Assembly (NCBI RefSeq): GCF_003438995.1
Contig: NZ_QSUN01000018.1
Coordinates: 14,576-78,575 of the forward strand
Direction of reading: 5' to 3'
DNA: 64,000 nt
DNA from: Bacteroides sp. OM05-12
GTDB taxonomy: Bacteria; Bacteroidota; Bacteroidia; Bacteroidales; Bacteroidaceae
Part shown: piece after piece, positions 43,552 to 51,804 of the stretch
Layout of the letters: every line of letters starts with the position of its first letter
Position numbering within the stretch: the first letter of the stretch is position 1
Position numbers and translations under genes: made by a program
Notes under the pieces: generated by a model
Told to the model about the DNA's origin: nothing
Databases searched by the model: none
Seen by the model: only the letters and a program-made list of their open reading frames with translations

Positions 43552-44253
43552 TTAAAAGTTGACGATATAATGCTGTTTTATCTTTGTTTTATCATAAAAG
43601 ATTAATCCGAGGTCATATAAATCAAAAGTTATTCCCGTATGTTCATCTTTAACCAATTCGCTCCACCACTCTTGCATACATTTCGAATCATGAATTCCTT
43701 CTATGACAAAAAGCGAGTCTGTATGAGTCTTAGAGAACAATTGTTCATAAATCTTAGGTTCAGGTCTTCTTCGATTGAAATGAACAAAGTCAATCTGAGA
43801 CACAGTATTAATATAGGATGTTACCAAACCTTCAACATCACCTGACAAAGATATTATTTTATGATAAGGCGCGAAAAACTTTCCAGAAAAAGGTCCCTCA
43901 TTTTGCTGAATATCAAAAGTTATAACATCTGCTTTTGTATTTGCAGATGCCATATAAAGAGTAGATAAACCGGATTGGGTTCCGACTTCTAAAATAAACT
44001 TTGGTTGCATCTCATTTACCAAACGAAAAAGTAACTTATCTACTTTTTCTGTATTTAACGAGTTTTTATAAGTTGTACATTTCAACTCTTTCCGGATCTT
44101 CTTCAATCGATCATAGGCATAAAAAGGATATTTCTCATAAATAACCCATGTAATCAAGTTAAAAGCAAAAGGAGAATGAACTCCGTAACCACAACGATTA
44201 CGAAATCTCTTACACCATACCCACGCTCGCGTCAAAGGAGTAACCTTATTCAT
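43552..44253 (-). CDS. Class I SAM-dependent methyltransferase (O-methyltransferase-like)
   Basis: The 233-residue protein has the SAM glycine motif EVGTQSGLSTLYMASA (motif I) and VITFDIQQNEGP (motif II). The usual acidic motif IV is weak (QIDFVHFNRRRP). It resembles small O-methyltransferases of Bacteroidales. A -7 box (TACCTTTG) lies at 44283-44290. Substrate unknown; a link to cobalamin is not implied beyond adjacency. Confidence 0.8.
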   Translation of the reverse strand: MNKVTPLTRAWVWCKRFRNRCGYGVHSPFAFNLITWVIYEKYPFYAYDRLKKIRKELKCTTYKNSLNTEKVDKLLFRLVNEMQPKFILEVGTQSGLSTLYMASANTKADVITFDIQQNEGPFSGKFFAPYHKIISLSGDVEGLVTSYINTVSQIDFVHFNRRRPEPKIYEQLFSKTHTDSLFVIEGIHDSKCMQEWWSELVKDEHTGITFDLYDLGLIFYDKTKIKQHYIVNF

Positions 44254-44282
44254 TATTCTTATTATTTCGAACTAACTTATCA

Positions 44283-44290
44283 CAAAGGTA
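44283..44290 (-). promoter_or_regulatory. -7 box of the methyltransferase-adenosyltransferase unit
   Basis: TACCTTTG on the minus strand, 30 bases upstream of the methyltransferase ATG. Confidence 0.55.
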
Positions 44291-44334
44291 TGGAAAAAAG
44301 CATTTACCGAATCAAAATAGAATAAATAAAAAAA

Positions 44335-44400
44335 AAGAGTTGTCCTAAACGAAACAAAGACTAAGTACGCCAAAATCTTCCTCCATTCAGGACAACAAAT
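44335..44400 (-). terminator. Intrinsic terminator of tonB, long loop
   Basis: gttgtcct and aggacaac pair across a loop of about 40 bases. On the minus strand the second arm is followed by a run of nine or more T. It lies about 45 bases past the tonB stop. Confidence 0.55.
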
Positions 44401-44443
44401 GTTTTTTAGAGAATCAACATCTATTTATTATATAACAAATCAA

Positions 44444-45130
44444 TTACTGTAGCTTAAACGTTACGGGAACAGTATATTTTACACGTACAGCCTTTCCTCT
44501 TTGCATACCCGGTTTCCACTTCGGCATCGATTTGATTACCCTTAATGCCTCTTTATCCAAATAAGGATCAATGCTTCTTACTACAGTCGGATTAATAATC
44601 GAACCATCTTTATCCACAACAAACTGAACAATCACCTTTCCTTGAACACCGGTTTCCTGCGAAACAGTCGGATACTTTATATTTTTCCCCATAAATTCCA
44701 TTAAAGCTTTCTGGCCGCCAGGAAAAGACGGCATCTCTTCTACAATAATAAAAAAATCCGCATCCATATCATCCACTTCTTCTTCCATCGGCTTCGCAAC
44801 TTCCTTGATGGCTACGGCTTCGTGATTTTCTTCGGTTCCCTGAACAGATGTTTCTACTACATCAGCCTCATTATCTACAATTTGCAAAATTTCGGCAGGA
44901 GTGACAGTTGGTGGCGGAGGTGGCAACGGTTTTTCTTCATTAAAGGTAATAGGAATCAATTCCTCAACAAATATAGGATCTTCCGGCCCCTGTATCGAGC
45001 TAATTTTCATATCACGTTGATTCCATTCGAATGCCACAAACATACACGCAAGCACACTGATGAAACCAATAAGTAACCATGTAGTACGGTTACTTTCAAT
45101 TTCCGCTTTCTTTGATTTCTTTACTTCCAT
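44444..45130 (-). CDS. tonB: Energy transducer TonB
   Basis: TonB carries energy from ExbB-ExbD to outer-membrane transporters such as the SusC protein in this window. The 228-residue protein has a cytoplasmic start, one helix (TTWLLIGFISVLACMFVAFE), a Pro/Glu linker (EKPLPPPPPTVTP) and a C-terminal TonB domain. That domain shows YPTVSQETGVQGKVIVQFVV, IINPTVVRSIDPYLDKEALR and VKYTVPVTFKLQ at the end. No exbBD lies alongside. It is a stand-alone gene. Confidence 0.93.
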   Translation of the reverse strand: MEVKKSKKAEIESNRTTWLLIGFISVLACMFVAFEWNQRDMKISSIQGPEDPIFVEELIPITFNEEKPLPPPPPTVTPAEILQIVDNEADVVETSVQGTEENHEAVAIKEVAKPMEEEVDDMDADFFIIVEEMPSFPGGQKALMEFMGKNIKYPTVSQETGVQGKVIVQFVVDKDGSIINPTVVRSIDPYLDKEALRVIKSMPKWKPGMQRGKAVRVKYTVPVTFKLQ

Positions 45131-45420
45131 AATACTAAACTTTAAGTTGTTATAATTAAAAGATGACTATTCTCAAGTTAAGAGCCCACGATTAATGCGA
45201 AACAAAAAGTTAAGAAATACTCAAATACGCCTCTCTTTTGATAATAAATATAGAATAAATACAAACATGTTATTCATTTGAATATCATTTTTTAAACAAT
45301 CCGGAAGTATTTTGCCTTTATTTTACAGTCCAACGATTTATGCCACATTTTATTAACTTAATATTTTACCTATATTTTATAATATTATCATAAATATCTC
45401 TTAGCCAAAATGATAATAGG

Positions 45421-45457
45421 TACCGTCGATTGTCTATAAACAATAGGAGTTTATTAG
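45421..45457 (+). repeat. Partial ACGGTCGATT-type repeat
   Basis: gtcgattgtctataaacaat, then aggagttt, matches the copy at 63670-63702 in the same orientation. It is opposite in orientation to the copy at 45907-45961. The second palindrome arm is missing. Confidence 0.55.
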
Positions 45458-45650
45458 ATTCACCCACTATTTATTGAGAAGCACAGATCTTGATACTAGA
45501 GAATCAGGCCTATTGATAAAAAACTTATGCTAAAGCCTGTGTATTGCAATCACAAACGATGAAGATCTCATTCTTTGTATAGTCACAAACCAACCATTAC
45601 TTATAAGCTTCATCCTTCAGCTTGTCTATTTTATATTGATACTGAATGAG

Positions 45651-45733
45651 TTATCCTGAAAGACGGAATCATTCAGCAGATTTCAGGCTCAGTTCATCAG
45701 CTGAATCTTTTTTCTGAGAAAGGTTCAGGATAA
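45651..45733. repeat. Inverted repeat with degenerate internal repeats
   Basis: ttatcctgaa (45651-45660) pairs with ttcaggataa (45724-45733). Between them ttcag and cagctgaa words recur at about 10-11 base steps, perhaps a decayed member of the 22-bp arrays. Confidence 0.4.
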
Positions 45734-45844
45734 TATATTAATAATCAGAGATAAATTTATTAACTGAAGGATTGAAGGATAAGTGGAGATAACTTGTTTT
45801 TACCTACTAATTGATAAAATTATCGGTGGAGTCTGTGAAAATTT

Positions 45845-45961
45845 ATCTTGATGTTTTTTTTAAAATCATAAGGTTGATAAAAAAACATCAGGTAGTTTGA
45901 AGACAAACATACGGTCGATTGATTACAAACTCCTATCGTTTGCAAACAATCGACCGTATGT
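45845..45961 (-). repeat. Palindromic ACGGTCGATT element with conserved flank, copy A
   Basis: Arms acatacggtcgattg (45907-45921) and caatcgaccgtatgt (45947-45961) form a perfect 15-bp stem around acaaactcctatcgtttgca. The left flank has cttgatgttttttt, atcataagg and aaaaacatca, which also accompany copy B (63658-63800) in reverse complement, so the unit exceeds 100 bp. Confidence 0.7.
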
Positions 45962-46166
45962 CGAATAGCATATCAACGACAATAAAAAGCCGAACCAAAA
46001 TAGAAAGATTCATGATTTTTAAAGAACCGATTTACGAATATCCTCAGGGTAGACTTGTTTTTTTTATATGTTTATACACTATATTTGCCATAACAATTGG
46101 AATATTATAGTCAACGTATATCAGGACAAATCAGCATTCCAAACCCTGCTGTTCTATCTATATTTA

Positions 46167-47135
46167 TCACAATATAACATTATACAAGTAACCTAATATA
46201 ACGATGAATAGCGTCACCAAGCCGAAAAAAATTCCTATCAACTTCCACGTCATTACTTTTTTCAACAACGTAGCTTCGGGCAATGATAAGCCCACAACTG
46301 CCATCATGAAGGCAATAGCTGTTCCGATAGGAATACCTTTTGCCACAAATACCTCAATAATGGGAACTATTCCAGCAGCATTAGCATACATTGGTACAGC
46401 TAAAATAACGGAAAAAGGAACGGCAAACCAATTATCCTTAGACATATATTGCTCGAAAAATCCTTCCGGTACATAACCATGCATGAATGCCCCTATGCCG
46501 ATACCTATAATGATATACAAAAGTACTCCTTTGACAATACCCCATGCTTCTTGAGTGATTATCGGCAAACGTTTAATAAAGGGGGTGTTTTCTTTTTTCC
46601 ACACATCCGAATCGGATGACGAATGCTGCTGTATCTGCTTCACCCAGTCACTCAAATAAGGCTCTAACTTCATTTTGCCTAAAATAAATCCACCTATCAT
46701 GCCTAACAAAATGCCACTAATCACATATATGACTGTGATACGTACCCCAAAAGTTCCTATAAACATCGCAACAGCAACTTCATTCACCAAAGGAGAAGTT
46801 ATCAAATAAGCAAAAGTAACTCCTAAAGGAATGCCGCCTTTCACAAACCCGATAAACAAAGGTATGGATGAGCAAGAACAAAATGGAGTAATAGCTCCGA
46901 ATAGAGCAGCAAGAAAATATTGTAACCCGTATAACTTGCGGGAAGTTAAGTAATTACGTAAACGTTCTATCGGGAAATAAGCATTTATAACACCCATTAT
47001 TACACTGATAAAGAATAGCAATATCAAAATCTTTATCGTATCATAAAAGAAGAAATTTATAGCTTCACCTAAAGCTGTGGACGCATCCAAACCAAAGATG
47101 TCATATACCAACCAGTCTGCAAATCTCTGTATCAT
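46167..47135 (-). CDS. DUF318 permease, ArsP-like
   Basis: The 322-residue protein has eight or more helices and the family cysteine motif ITPFCSCSSIPLFIGF followed by ITSPLVNEVAVAMF. A second repeat, VPMYANAAGIVPIIEVFVAKG, is conserved in this permease superfamily, which includes the methylarsenite exporter ArsP. Placed last in an operon with ArsR, ArsF-like and ArsG-like genes, efflux of trivalent organoarsenicals or a related soft metal is the best guess. Its start overlaps the ArsG-like stop by 4 bases. Confidence 0.8.
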   Translation of the reverse strand: MIQRFADWLVYDIFGLDASTALGEAINFFFYDTIKILILLFFISVIMGVINAYFPIERLRNYLTSRKLYGLQYFLAALFGAITPFCSCSSIPLFIGFVKGGIPLGVTFAYLITSPLVNEVAVAMFIGTFGVRITVIYVISGILLGMIGGFILGKMKLEPYLSDWVKQIQQHSSSDSDVWKKENTPFIKRLPIITQEAWGIVKGVLLYIIIGIGIGAFMHGYVPEGFFEQYMSKDNWFAVPFSVILAVPMYANAAGIVPIIEVFVAKGIPIGTAIAFMMAVVGLSLPEATLLKKVMTWKLIGIFFGLVTLFIVILGYLYNVIL

Positions 47136-47845
47136 ATTATACCTAAATTAAGAAATCCATAATAAACACCTATTAAAATAAATAGTATCGCTACCATACG
47201 ATTAAACCACTTCTGAAAGATTTGCACTCTATTGTAGAACTTACCTATCCCTGCAACACCGTAAGCCAAAACCCAAGCAACAAGCATAACTGGAAGCCCC
47301 GTTGCCAAAGCAAAAACAACAGGTAACAAATATCCTTCACTTTCAAGAGCAGACATAGGAATAAGCATACCGAAATAAAATAATCCACTAGTAGGGCAAA
47401 ATGCCATAGCAAACAGTATTCCCAATAGCAAACTACCCCATCCCCCCTTCAACTTCTCTGTTTTTTCAGTAGCAGAGAAACCGAATTTTGGAAGATGCAA
47501 TCTATCTCCGAACAGCATAAACAAGCCTATCAAAATTAAAACAGGAGCAAGCAATAATTCTCCCCACCGGCTAATTCCTTTTTGGATAGAAAACATATCT
47601 GCACCTTTTCGGAGTATCATTATAAGTATTACTCCTAAAACAGAATAAGCCAGCACACGCCCTAATGTGTATAAAATGCCATTCTTAAAGATTTGCCTAC
47701 GATTGTCTATATCTTTACTGATAAATCCGATAGCTGTGATATTAGTAGCTAATGGGCAAGGGCTTATAGCAGTCAGCAAACCCAGCAGAAACGCTGTGAT
47801 AACAGGAATTTCGCTGTTATCCAACAAGGTTTGTAGATATTCCAT
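47132..47845 (-). CDS. CcdA-like permease, ArsG family
   Basis: The 237-residue protein has six or seven helices with LLGLLTAISPCPLATNI and AFCPTSGLFYFGML, the paired Pro-Cys motifs of the DsbD/CcdA fold. In operons with ArsE and ArsF this family is annotated as ArsG, an efflux permease for aromatic arsenicals. CcdA-type thiol transfer is an alternative. It starts 7 bases after the ArsF-like gene. Confidence 0.78.
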   Translation of the reverse strand: MEYLQTLLDNSEIPVITAFLLGLLTAISPCPLATNITAIGFISKDIDNRRQIFKNGILYTLGRVLAYSVLGVILIMILRKGADMFSIQKGISRWGELLLAPVLILIGLFMLFGDRLHLPKFGFSATEKTEKLKGGWGSLLLGILFAMAFCPTSGLFYFGMLIPMSALESEGYLLPVVFALATGLPVMLVAWVLAYGVAGIGKFYNRVQIFQKWFNRMVAILFILIGVYYGFLNLGII

Positions 47846-47852
47846 AAAGCAG

Positions 47853-48257
47853 TTATTTCAGTAGCTGATTTATTTTCTTTTTCACCTCTTTCTTAAACAG
47901 GTCTGTTTTATTTCTTGCATTCTGAAAACTGAATTGTGTCATATCGTTACGTTCTTCCTTGCCATTCTTCCACCCATTTACGTAAAGAGAAGACCAACTC
48001 ACACGATACTTATTTGCCAATTTTTCGCCTTCGGAAGTTGAAATATCCACTTCCTTAAAACGTACTTTTCCACTCTTTACCAATTCTGCAAAATCTGTAT
48101 AAACGACCTCTCTAGTGTACTTTTCAATAGCTTTACAAGTCACACAACGCTGTTTACCATGAAAATAAAGAACTTCCACATACTTATCTGTTTGAGATTG
48201 CGCCATCCCTAAAACAGAAAACAAACAAATCAGGGAAAAGAATAAAAATCGTTTCAT
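47853..48257 (-). CDS. ArsF-like thioredoxin-fold protein, periplasmic
   Basis: The 134-residue protein has a signal peptide (MKRFLFFSLICLFSVLGMAQ) and a CxxC in GKQRCVTCKAIEKYTREVV. Downstream YRVSWSSLYVNGW matches the nitrophenyl nitroreductase-associated ArsF family. It likely works with the upstream thioredoxin and the ArsG-like permease. The start is set by the signal peptide, 11 bases from the thioredoxin gene. Confidence 0.78.
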   Translation of the reverse strand: MKRFLFFSLICLFSVLGMAQSQTDKYVEVLYFHGKQRCVTCKAIEKYTREVVYTDFAELVKSGKVRFKEVDISTSEGEKLANKYRVSWSSLYVNGWKNGKEERNDMTQFSFQNARNKTDLFKKEVKKKINQLLK

Positions 48258-48268
48258 CGTAATATCTT

Positions 48269-48499
48269 TTATTTGGTTAGTATTGCTTTTATTTCTTGTG
48301 CTGATACTTTTCCTTTTGCTACTACTTTCCCGTCCACAACAAGAGCCGGAAGCGTCATTACATTATATTCCATTATCTTCATCAAATCTTCTTCTTTGAT
48401 GATTTCAGCAGTCAAGCCTAATTCTTTGACTGTTTGTTCTACTGTCTGATACAATGCTTTACAACCTGCACAACCTGTGCCTAAAACTTTAATTTCCAT
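48269..48499 (-). CDS. Small thioredoxin/glutaredoxin-like protein (ArsE-like)
   Basis: The 76-residue protein has a redox CxxC in GTGCAGCKALYQTVE and the cis-Pro strand VMTLPALVVDG. This is the TM0996/MTH895-type small thioredoxin often found with ArsR-controlled permeases. It is first gene after arsR, separated by a 70-base gap that holds the second operator. Confidence 0.82.
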   Translation of the reverse strand: MEIKVLGTGCAGCKALYQTVEQTVKELGLTAEIIKEEDLMKIMEYNVMTLPALVVDGKVVAKGKVSAQEIKAILTK

Positions 48500-48529
48500 A
48501 ATTCTATTATTTTATTTAGTTAAACGTAA

Positions 48530-48545
48530 TTCGCAAAACAACGAA
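48530..48545 (-). promoter_or_regulatory. Second ArsR-type operator, before the thioredoxin gene
   Basis: TTCG, 8 bases, CGAA on the minus strand, the same arms and spacing as the site before arsR. The spacer TTGTTTTG sits where the -7 box TATATTTG lies in the other copy, so it may be a weaker internal promoter under the same repressor. Confidence 0.6.
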
Positions 48546-48569
48546 CATTAATCTCAAAAAAAAGGGCTG

Positions 48570-48899
48570 TCACTCACAACATTCCCTTGACTTACATATA
48601 CTCTGACCGAAGAACTCCTTAAAAAGTTCACGAGCCAGTTTCCAGTTTTCACGATTGATACAATACTTTACCTTGGGAGTTTCGACTTCACCTTGTATAA
48701 GTCCTGCATCTTTTAGTTCTTTCAGATGTTGAGATACTGTCGCTTTAGCAATGGGAAGCTCTTCATGAATATCACCAAAATAACAAGTTTCTTGCTTTGC
48801 CAGAAAGTGCATAATGGCAATTCGAGCAGGGTGTCCCAACGCTTTTGCAAAGCGTGCCAACTGTTCCTGTATAGCTGTATAGTCTTTCTTTTCTTCCAT
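48570..48899 (-). CDS. arsR: ArsR-family metalloregulator
   Basis: The 109-residue protein (from the ATG at 48899) is a winged-helix repressor: [38 protein letters not shown] and [10 protein letters not shown]. Candidate sensing cysteines are Cys in QETCYFGD and the cluster ICKSRECCE at the C-terminus, which suits trivalent arsenic or a similar thiophilic ligand. The frame extends to 48947 but would run across the operator. It controls the operon down to 46167. Confidence 0.88.
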   Translation of the reverse strand: MEEKKDYTAIQEQLARFAKALGHPARIAIMHFLAKQETCYFGDIHEELPIAKATVSQHLKELKDAGLIQGEVETPKVKYCINRENWKLARELFKEFFGQSICKSRECCE

Positions 48900-48908
48900 A
48901 TCTTGAAT

Positions 48909-48952
48909 ATTGTTCGCAAATATACGAACAATAGAAATACAATACAAAAGAA
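48909..48952 (-). promoter_or_regulatory. arsR promoter with overlapping operator
   Basis: attgttcg and cgaacaat form an inverted repeat (48909-48932) whose spacer is the -7 box TATATTTG (48924-48917). TTTG lies 20 bases upstream. Repressor bound here would cover the -7 box. Confidence 0.72.
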
Positions 48953-48981
48953 TTAAGAGTTTTTTCTAATTAGTAGAATTT

Positions 48982-49195
48982 CTAAAACATGAAATCAAAG
49001 CCTTTCTTACGAGAAATATTGAATTTCTCAATTTCTAATGCAAGTGATTTCTTTAGCTGCACTACCATGAAATCCAAAAACGGTTGATTTACCTCATCAT
49101 CTTGCGATTGTCGCAAAATAAAGAATATAATCAGCTCTATCTTCTTTAAAGATTTTCATTGGAAAAAGGTAATAGCAGAATTGGATATAGTTCAT
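48982..49195 (-). pseudogene. Possible frameshifted small gene
   Basis: An ATG-led frame (MNYIQFCYYLFP, MKIFKEDRADYILYFATIA) ends at TGA TGA. Skipping one base near 49102 continues into DDEVNQPFLDFMVVQLKKSL, then ALEIEKFNISRKKGFDFMF and a stop. Both halves read like protein and join in order, so a one-base frameshift in a roughly 70-residue gene is likely. Family not recognised. Confidence 0.4.
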
Positions 49196-49237
49196 CAACA
49201 AACAATGTTTCAGCTAGTTTCAGTAGAAAAACAGAAA

Positions 49238-49267
49238 ACCCTTGTAAACTTTTTATTTACAAGGGTT
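49238..49267 (-). terminator. Terminator of tRNA-Leu
   Basis: aacccttgtaaa and tttacaaggg form a stem with a short T/A loop, 17 bases past the tRNA 3' end. Confidence 0.7.
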
Positions 49268-49283
49268 TATCTTCATCTTTTCG

Positions 49284-49367
49284 TACCCAGACCCGGGGTC
49301 GAACCGGGATGGAAGTGAATCCACTGGTGTTTGAGACCAGCGCGTCTACCGATTCCGCCATCTGGGC
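49284..49367 (-). tRNA. tRNA-Leu (anticodon CAA)
   Basis: 84 bases on the minus strand. The acceptor gcccaga pairs with tctgggt (G-T at the first pair) and the discriminator is A. The anticodon stem is ctggtct-CAA-acaccag, followed by a long variable arm and a T-loop gttcgac. No CCA is encoded. The type II length and CAA anticodon identify leucine. Confidence 0.92.
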
Positions 49368-49525
49368 ATAATTGACTTTTCAATTGCGGTGCAAAGATAC
49401 GTTTTTTTTCTTAACCGACAAGCATTCTCAAAAAAAAATAATAAAAAAGATAAAACCTAAGTTATAGCTTTTCGTTTTCATAAAATAAAATGTACCTTAG
49501 CACAAAACTTTCAAAACATTTCATT

Positions 49526-50608
49526 ATGAATAAAAATCATAATTACTGCGTAATCATGGGAGGAGGAATCGGCAGTCGTTTTTGGCCTGTTAGCAGAAAA
49601 AGCCTTCCTAAACAATTCTTAGACTTTTTTGGAACTGGACGTACGCTACTTCAACAGACTTTTGACCGTTTCCACAAAATTTTACCCTTAGAAAACATCT
49701 TTATTGTTACAAATGCCTTATATGCAGAATTAATAAAAGAACAATTGCCCGAACTTAATCCCGGTCAAATCTTACTAGAGCCAACGCGGCGAAACACAGC
49801 CCCTTGCATTGCATGGGCATCCTACCATATACAGGCTATTGATCCTGAAGCAAATATTGTAGTGACTCCATCCGATCACCTAATCTTAAAAGAAAACGAT
49901 TTTTTAAGTGCGATTTCACATAGCTTAGATTTCGCCTCACAGAATAATAAATTAGTGACATTAGGAATTAAGCCAAATAGACCGGAAACAAGATATGGAT
50001 ATATACAAATTGACGAAGAACGTAAAGATGACTTCTATAAAGTCAAAACATTCACAGAAAAACCTGAGTTAGAGTTAGCCAAAGTTTTCGTAGAAAGCGG
50101 AGAATTCTATTGGAATTCCGGATTATTCATCTGGAACGTCAATACTATTCTAAAAGCATTCGACCATTTTATACCTGAGTTAAGCACCAAACTAGGACCA
50201 GGCAAAGATATTTATGGAACAGTACTTGAAGAAAAATTCATCAATGAGAATTTTCCGTCATGCCCCAATGTATCAATTGATTTAGGCATTATGGAAAGAG
50301 CTGATAATGTCTTCGTCCTTTTAGGAGACTTCGGATGGTCAGATCTAGGAACATGGAGTTCCCTTTATGATGTATACCCAAAAGATAAAGAAGAAAATGC
50401 TGTTCTAAAAGGACACTCTTTATTATATAACTGTAATAACAATATTATTATCCTCCCACAAAACAAATTGGCAGTTTTACAAGGTTTAGAGGGATATCTT
50501 ATTGCAGAATCAGACAATATATTGCTCATATGCAAAAAAGATGAAGAAAATGCTATCCGAAAATTTGTGAATGATGCACAAATTAAACTAGGAGAAGAAT
50601 TTATCTAG
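49526..50608 (+). CDS. manC: Mannose-1-phosphate guanylyltransferase
   Basis: The enzyme makes GDP-mannose for surface glycans. From the ATG at 49526 the 360-residue protein starts MNKNHNYCVIMGGGIGSRFW, the nucleotidyltransferase signature GGGxGSRxWPxSRxxxPKQF. It also shows LEPTRRNTAPCIAWAS and VTPSDHLI, FTEKPE, and WNSGLFIWN. The frame upstream to 49490 lacks support. It is a single-domain GMP without the PMI fusion. The only plus-strand gene before pnp, it converges on the HIT gene. Confidence 0.92.
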   Translation: MNKNHNYCVIMGGGIGSRFWPVSRKSLPKQFLDFFGTGRTLLQQTFDRFHKILPLENIFIVTNALYAELIKEQLPELNPGQILLEPTRRNTAPCIAWASYHIQAIDPEANIVVTPSDHLILKENDFLSAISHSLDFASQNNKLVTLGIKPNRPETRYGYIQIDEERKDDFYKVKTFTEKPELELAKVFVESGEFYWNSGLFIWNVNTILKAFDHFIPELSTKLGPGKDIYGTVLEEKFINENFPSCPNVSIDLGIMERADNVFVLLGDFGWSDLGTWSSLYDVYPKDKEENAVLKGHSLLYNCNNNIIILPQNKLAVLQGLEGYLIAESDNILLICKKDEENAIRKFVNDAQIKLGEEFI

Positions 50609-50616
50609 ATAAAAAA

Positions 50617-50637
50617 GAGGGACTTTTAAGGTCCCTC
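50617..50637. terminator. Bidirectional terminator between manC and the HIT gene
   Basis: gagggac and gtccctc flank a 7-base loop, with A-runs on the left and T-rich sequence on the right. Confidence 0.75.
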
Positions 50638-50664
50638 ATTCATATATATAAAAAGGAATAGAAA

Positions 50665-51066
50665 TTATTTAGACTTCCAAGCATCAAAAACCAAATTAGC
50701 AATTGATTTAAACTCTTCATCAGAAAGTTTCAGTTTAGGATTGGATATAATCATATCCGATTCGCTATTAATAGGAATAAGATGAATATGCGCATGAGGC
50801 ACTTCCAAACCCATAACAGCGACTCCTATACGTTTACATGGAATCACTTTCTCTATTGCTTTCGCAACAGTCTTTGCAAAGACATGCATTTGCGCTAAAT
50901 CCTCATCAGATAAATCATAGATATAATCAACTTCTTGTTTAGGTACTACCAACGTATGTCCCTTTACCAATGGATTAATATCAAGAAATGCATAAAACTT
51001 TTCATTCTCTGCTATTTTATAGCTTGGAATTTCTCCTGCTATAATTTTACTGAATATTGTTGCCAT
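50665..51066 (-). CDS. HIT family nucleotide-binding hydrolase
   Basis: The 133-residue protein carries the histidine triad HAHIHLIPI in VPHAHIHLIPINSESD and an N-terminal FSKIIAGEIPSYKI typical of HinT-type phosphoramidases. It likely hydrolyses adenosine phosphoramidates or dinucleotides in the cytoplasm. It lies 56 bases downstream of greA, separated by a terminator. Confidence 0.92.
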   Translation of the reverse strand: MATIFSKIIAGEIPSYKIAENEKFYAFLDINPLVKGHTLVVPKQEVDYIYDLSDEDLAQMHVFAKTVAKAIEKVIPCKRIGVAVMGLEVPHAHIHLIPINSESDMIISNPKLKLSDEEFKSIANLVFDAWKSK

Positions 51067-51087
51067 AGTTTTATAGATTATAAATAA

Positions 51088-51111
51088 AGCAAACCCATAA
51101 ATGAGTTTGCT
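51088..51111 (-). terminator. Terminator of greA
   Basis: agcaaac and gtttgct form a stem followed on the minus strand by ttatttat. Confidence 0.6.
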
Positions 51112-51121
51112 TCAGATTGTT

Positions 51122-51586
51122 CTAGAACGAAATATTCACAACTTCCAAACTAATTTTACCTTGCGGAACCTGTATTTCTGCTATATCTCCAACCTTTTTG
51201 CCAAGCAGCCCCTGCGCTATTGGAGTACTAACAGAAATTTTACCTTCTTTCAGATTAGCCTCACTTTCCGAAACAATGGTATATGTCATCTTCATACCAT
51301 TCTTCACATTCTTCAGCTCCACCTTATTCAATATCTGCACTGAATCCGTACTAAGTTTTGACTCGTCAATTATCTTGGCATCGGCAATCACAGTTTTCAA
51401 CTTATTGATTCTCATCTCCAACATGCCCTGAGCTTCTTTTGCTGCATCATACTCTGCGTTTTCCGACAAATCACCTTTGTCACGTGCCTCCGCAATAGCC
51501 GCCGAAATTTTCGGACGCTGCACCGTTTCCAGCTCTTTCAGTTCTTCCAAAAGTTTTTTGTAGCCTTCTTCTGACATATAAGCCAT
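51122..51586 (-). CDS. greA: Transcription elongation factor GreA
   Basis: GreA stimulates RNA cleavage in backtracked RNA polymerase. The 154-residue protein has the N-terminal coiled coil (EEGYKKLLEELKELETVQRP, KGDLSENAEYDAAKE with the catalytic acidic tip) and a C-terminal FKBP-like domain ending SLEVVNISF. The start at 51586 follows a strong AGGAGG Shine-Dalgarno, unusual in Bacteroidota; a TTG two codons upstream and an ATG at 51577 are less likely. Confidence 0.95.
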   Translation of the reverse strand: MAYMSEEGYKKLLEELKELETVQRPKISAAIAEARDKGDLSENAEYDAAKEAQGMLEMRINKLKTVIADAKIIDESKLSTDSVQILNKVELKNVKNGMKMTYTIVSESEANLKEGKISVSTPIAQGLLGKKVGDIAEIQVPQGKISLEVVNISF

Positions 51587-51672
51587 GTTCAATTCCTCCT
51601 TTTATTTTTAATGATAAAATATAGGCATGCCATAAACATGCCTTCTACTACTATTATATAAATAAAAAAGAA

Positions 51673-51695
51673 TTCCAACACAATTCATGTTGGAA
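51673..51695 (-). terminator. Terminator of the TlpA-like gene
   Basis: ttccaaca and tgttggaa form an 8-bp stem followed on the minus strand by ttcttttttat. Confidence 0.7.
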
Positions 51696-51804
51696 CCCTC
51701 TTTCTCAATATTTTGTGCAAATATAAGCTTTTAATTAATATGTGTCAAGGATAAAATGATGCTATGTAACATAACAAATTAACAAAATGCCCTACCAACA
51801 CACT

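Larger units (their letters stand above)
45131..46166. other. 1-kb non-coding stretch with several repeats
   Basis: No gene is convincing; the 63-codon frame at 45919-46110 runs through a palindrome and has no supporting signal. Contents are a partial ACGGTCGATT element (45421-45457), a 10-bp stem ttatcctgaa/ttcaggataa (45651-45733) enclosing a CAG-rich degenerate repeat, and a full ACGGTCGATT palindrome with its flank (45845-45961). Confidence 0.55.

Noticed and set aside
45421..45961. Invertible promoter flanked by inverted repeats
   Set aside because: The two repeat copies are only partly alike, and no invertase or oriented promoter feeding a neighbouring gene is visible. It is kept only as a check under the palindromic repeat.
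45919..46110. 63-residue plus-strand open frame in the 1-kb gap
   Set aside because: It starts in the loop of the palindromic element and has no Shine-Dalgarno, promoter or recognisable protein pattern.
46167..48899. Arsenate reductase/ArsB-type inorganic arsenic operon
   Set aside because: No arsC, arsB or acr3 gene is present; the permeases are of the DUF318 and CcdA-like types.
49284..49367. tRNA-Leu as the attachment site of the element
   Set aside because: It lies 6.6 kb outside attR, and no part of the tRNA is repeated elsewhere in the window.
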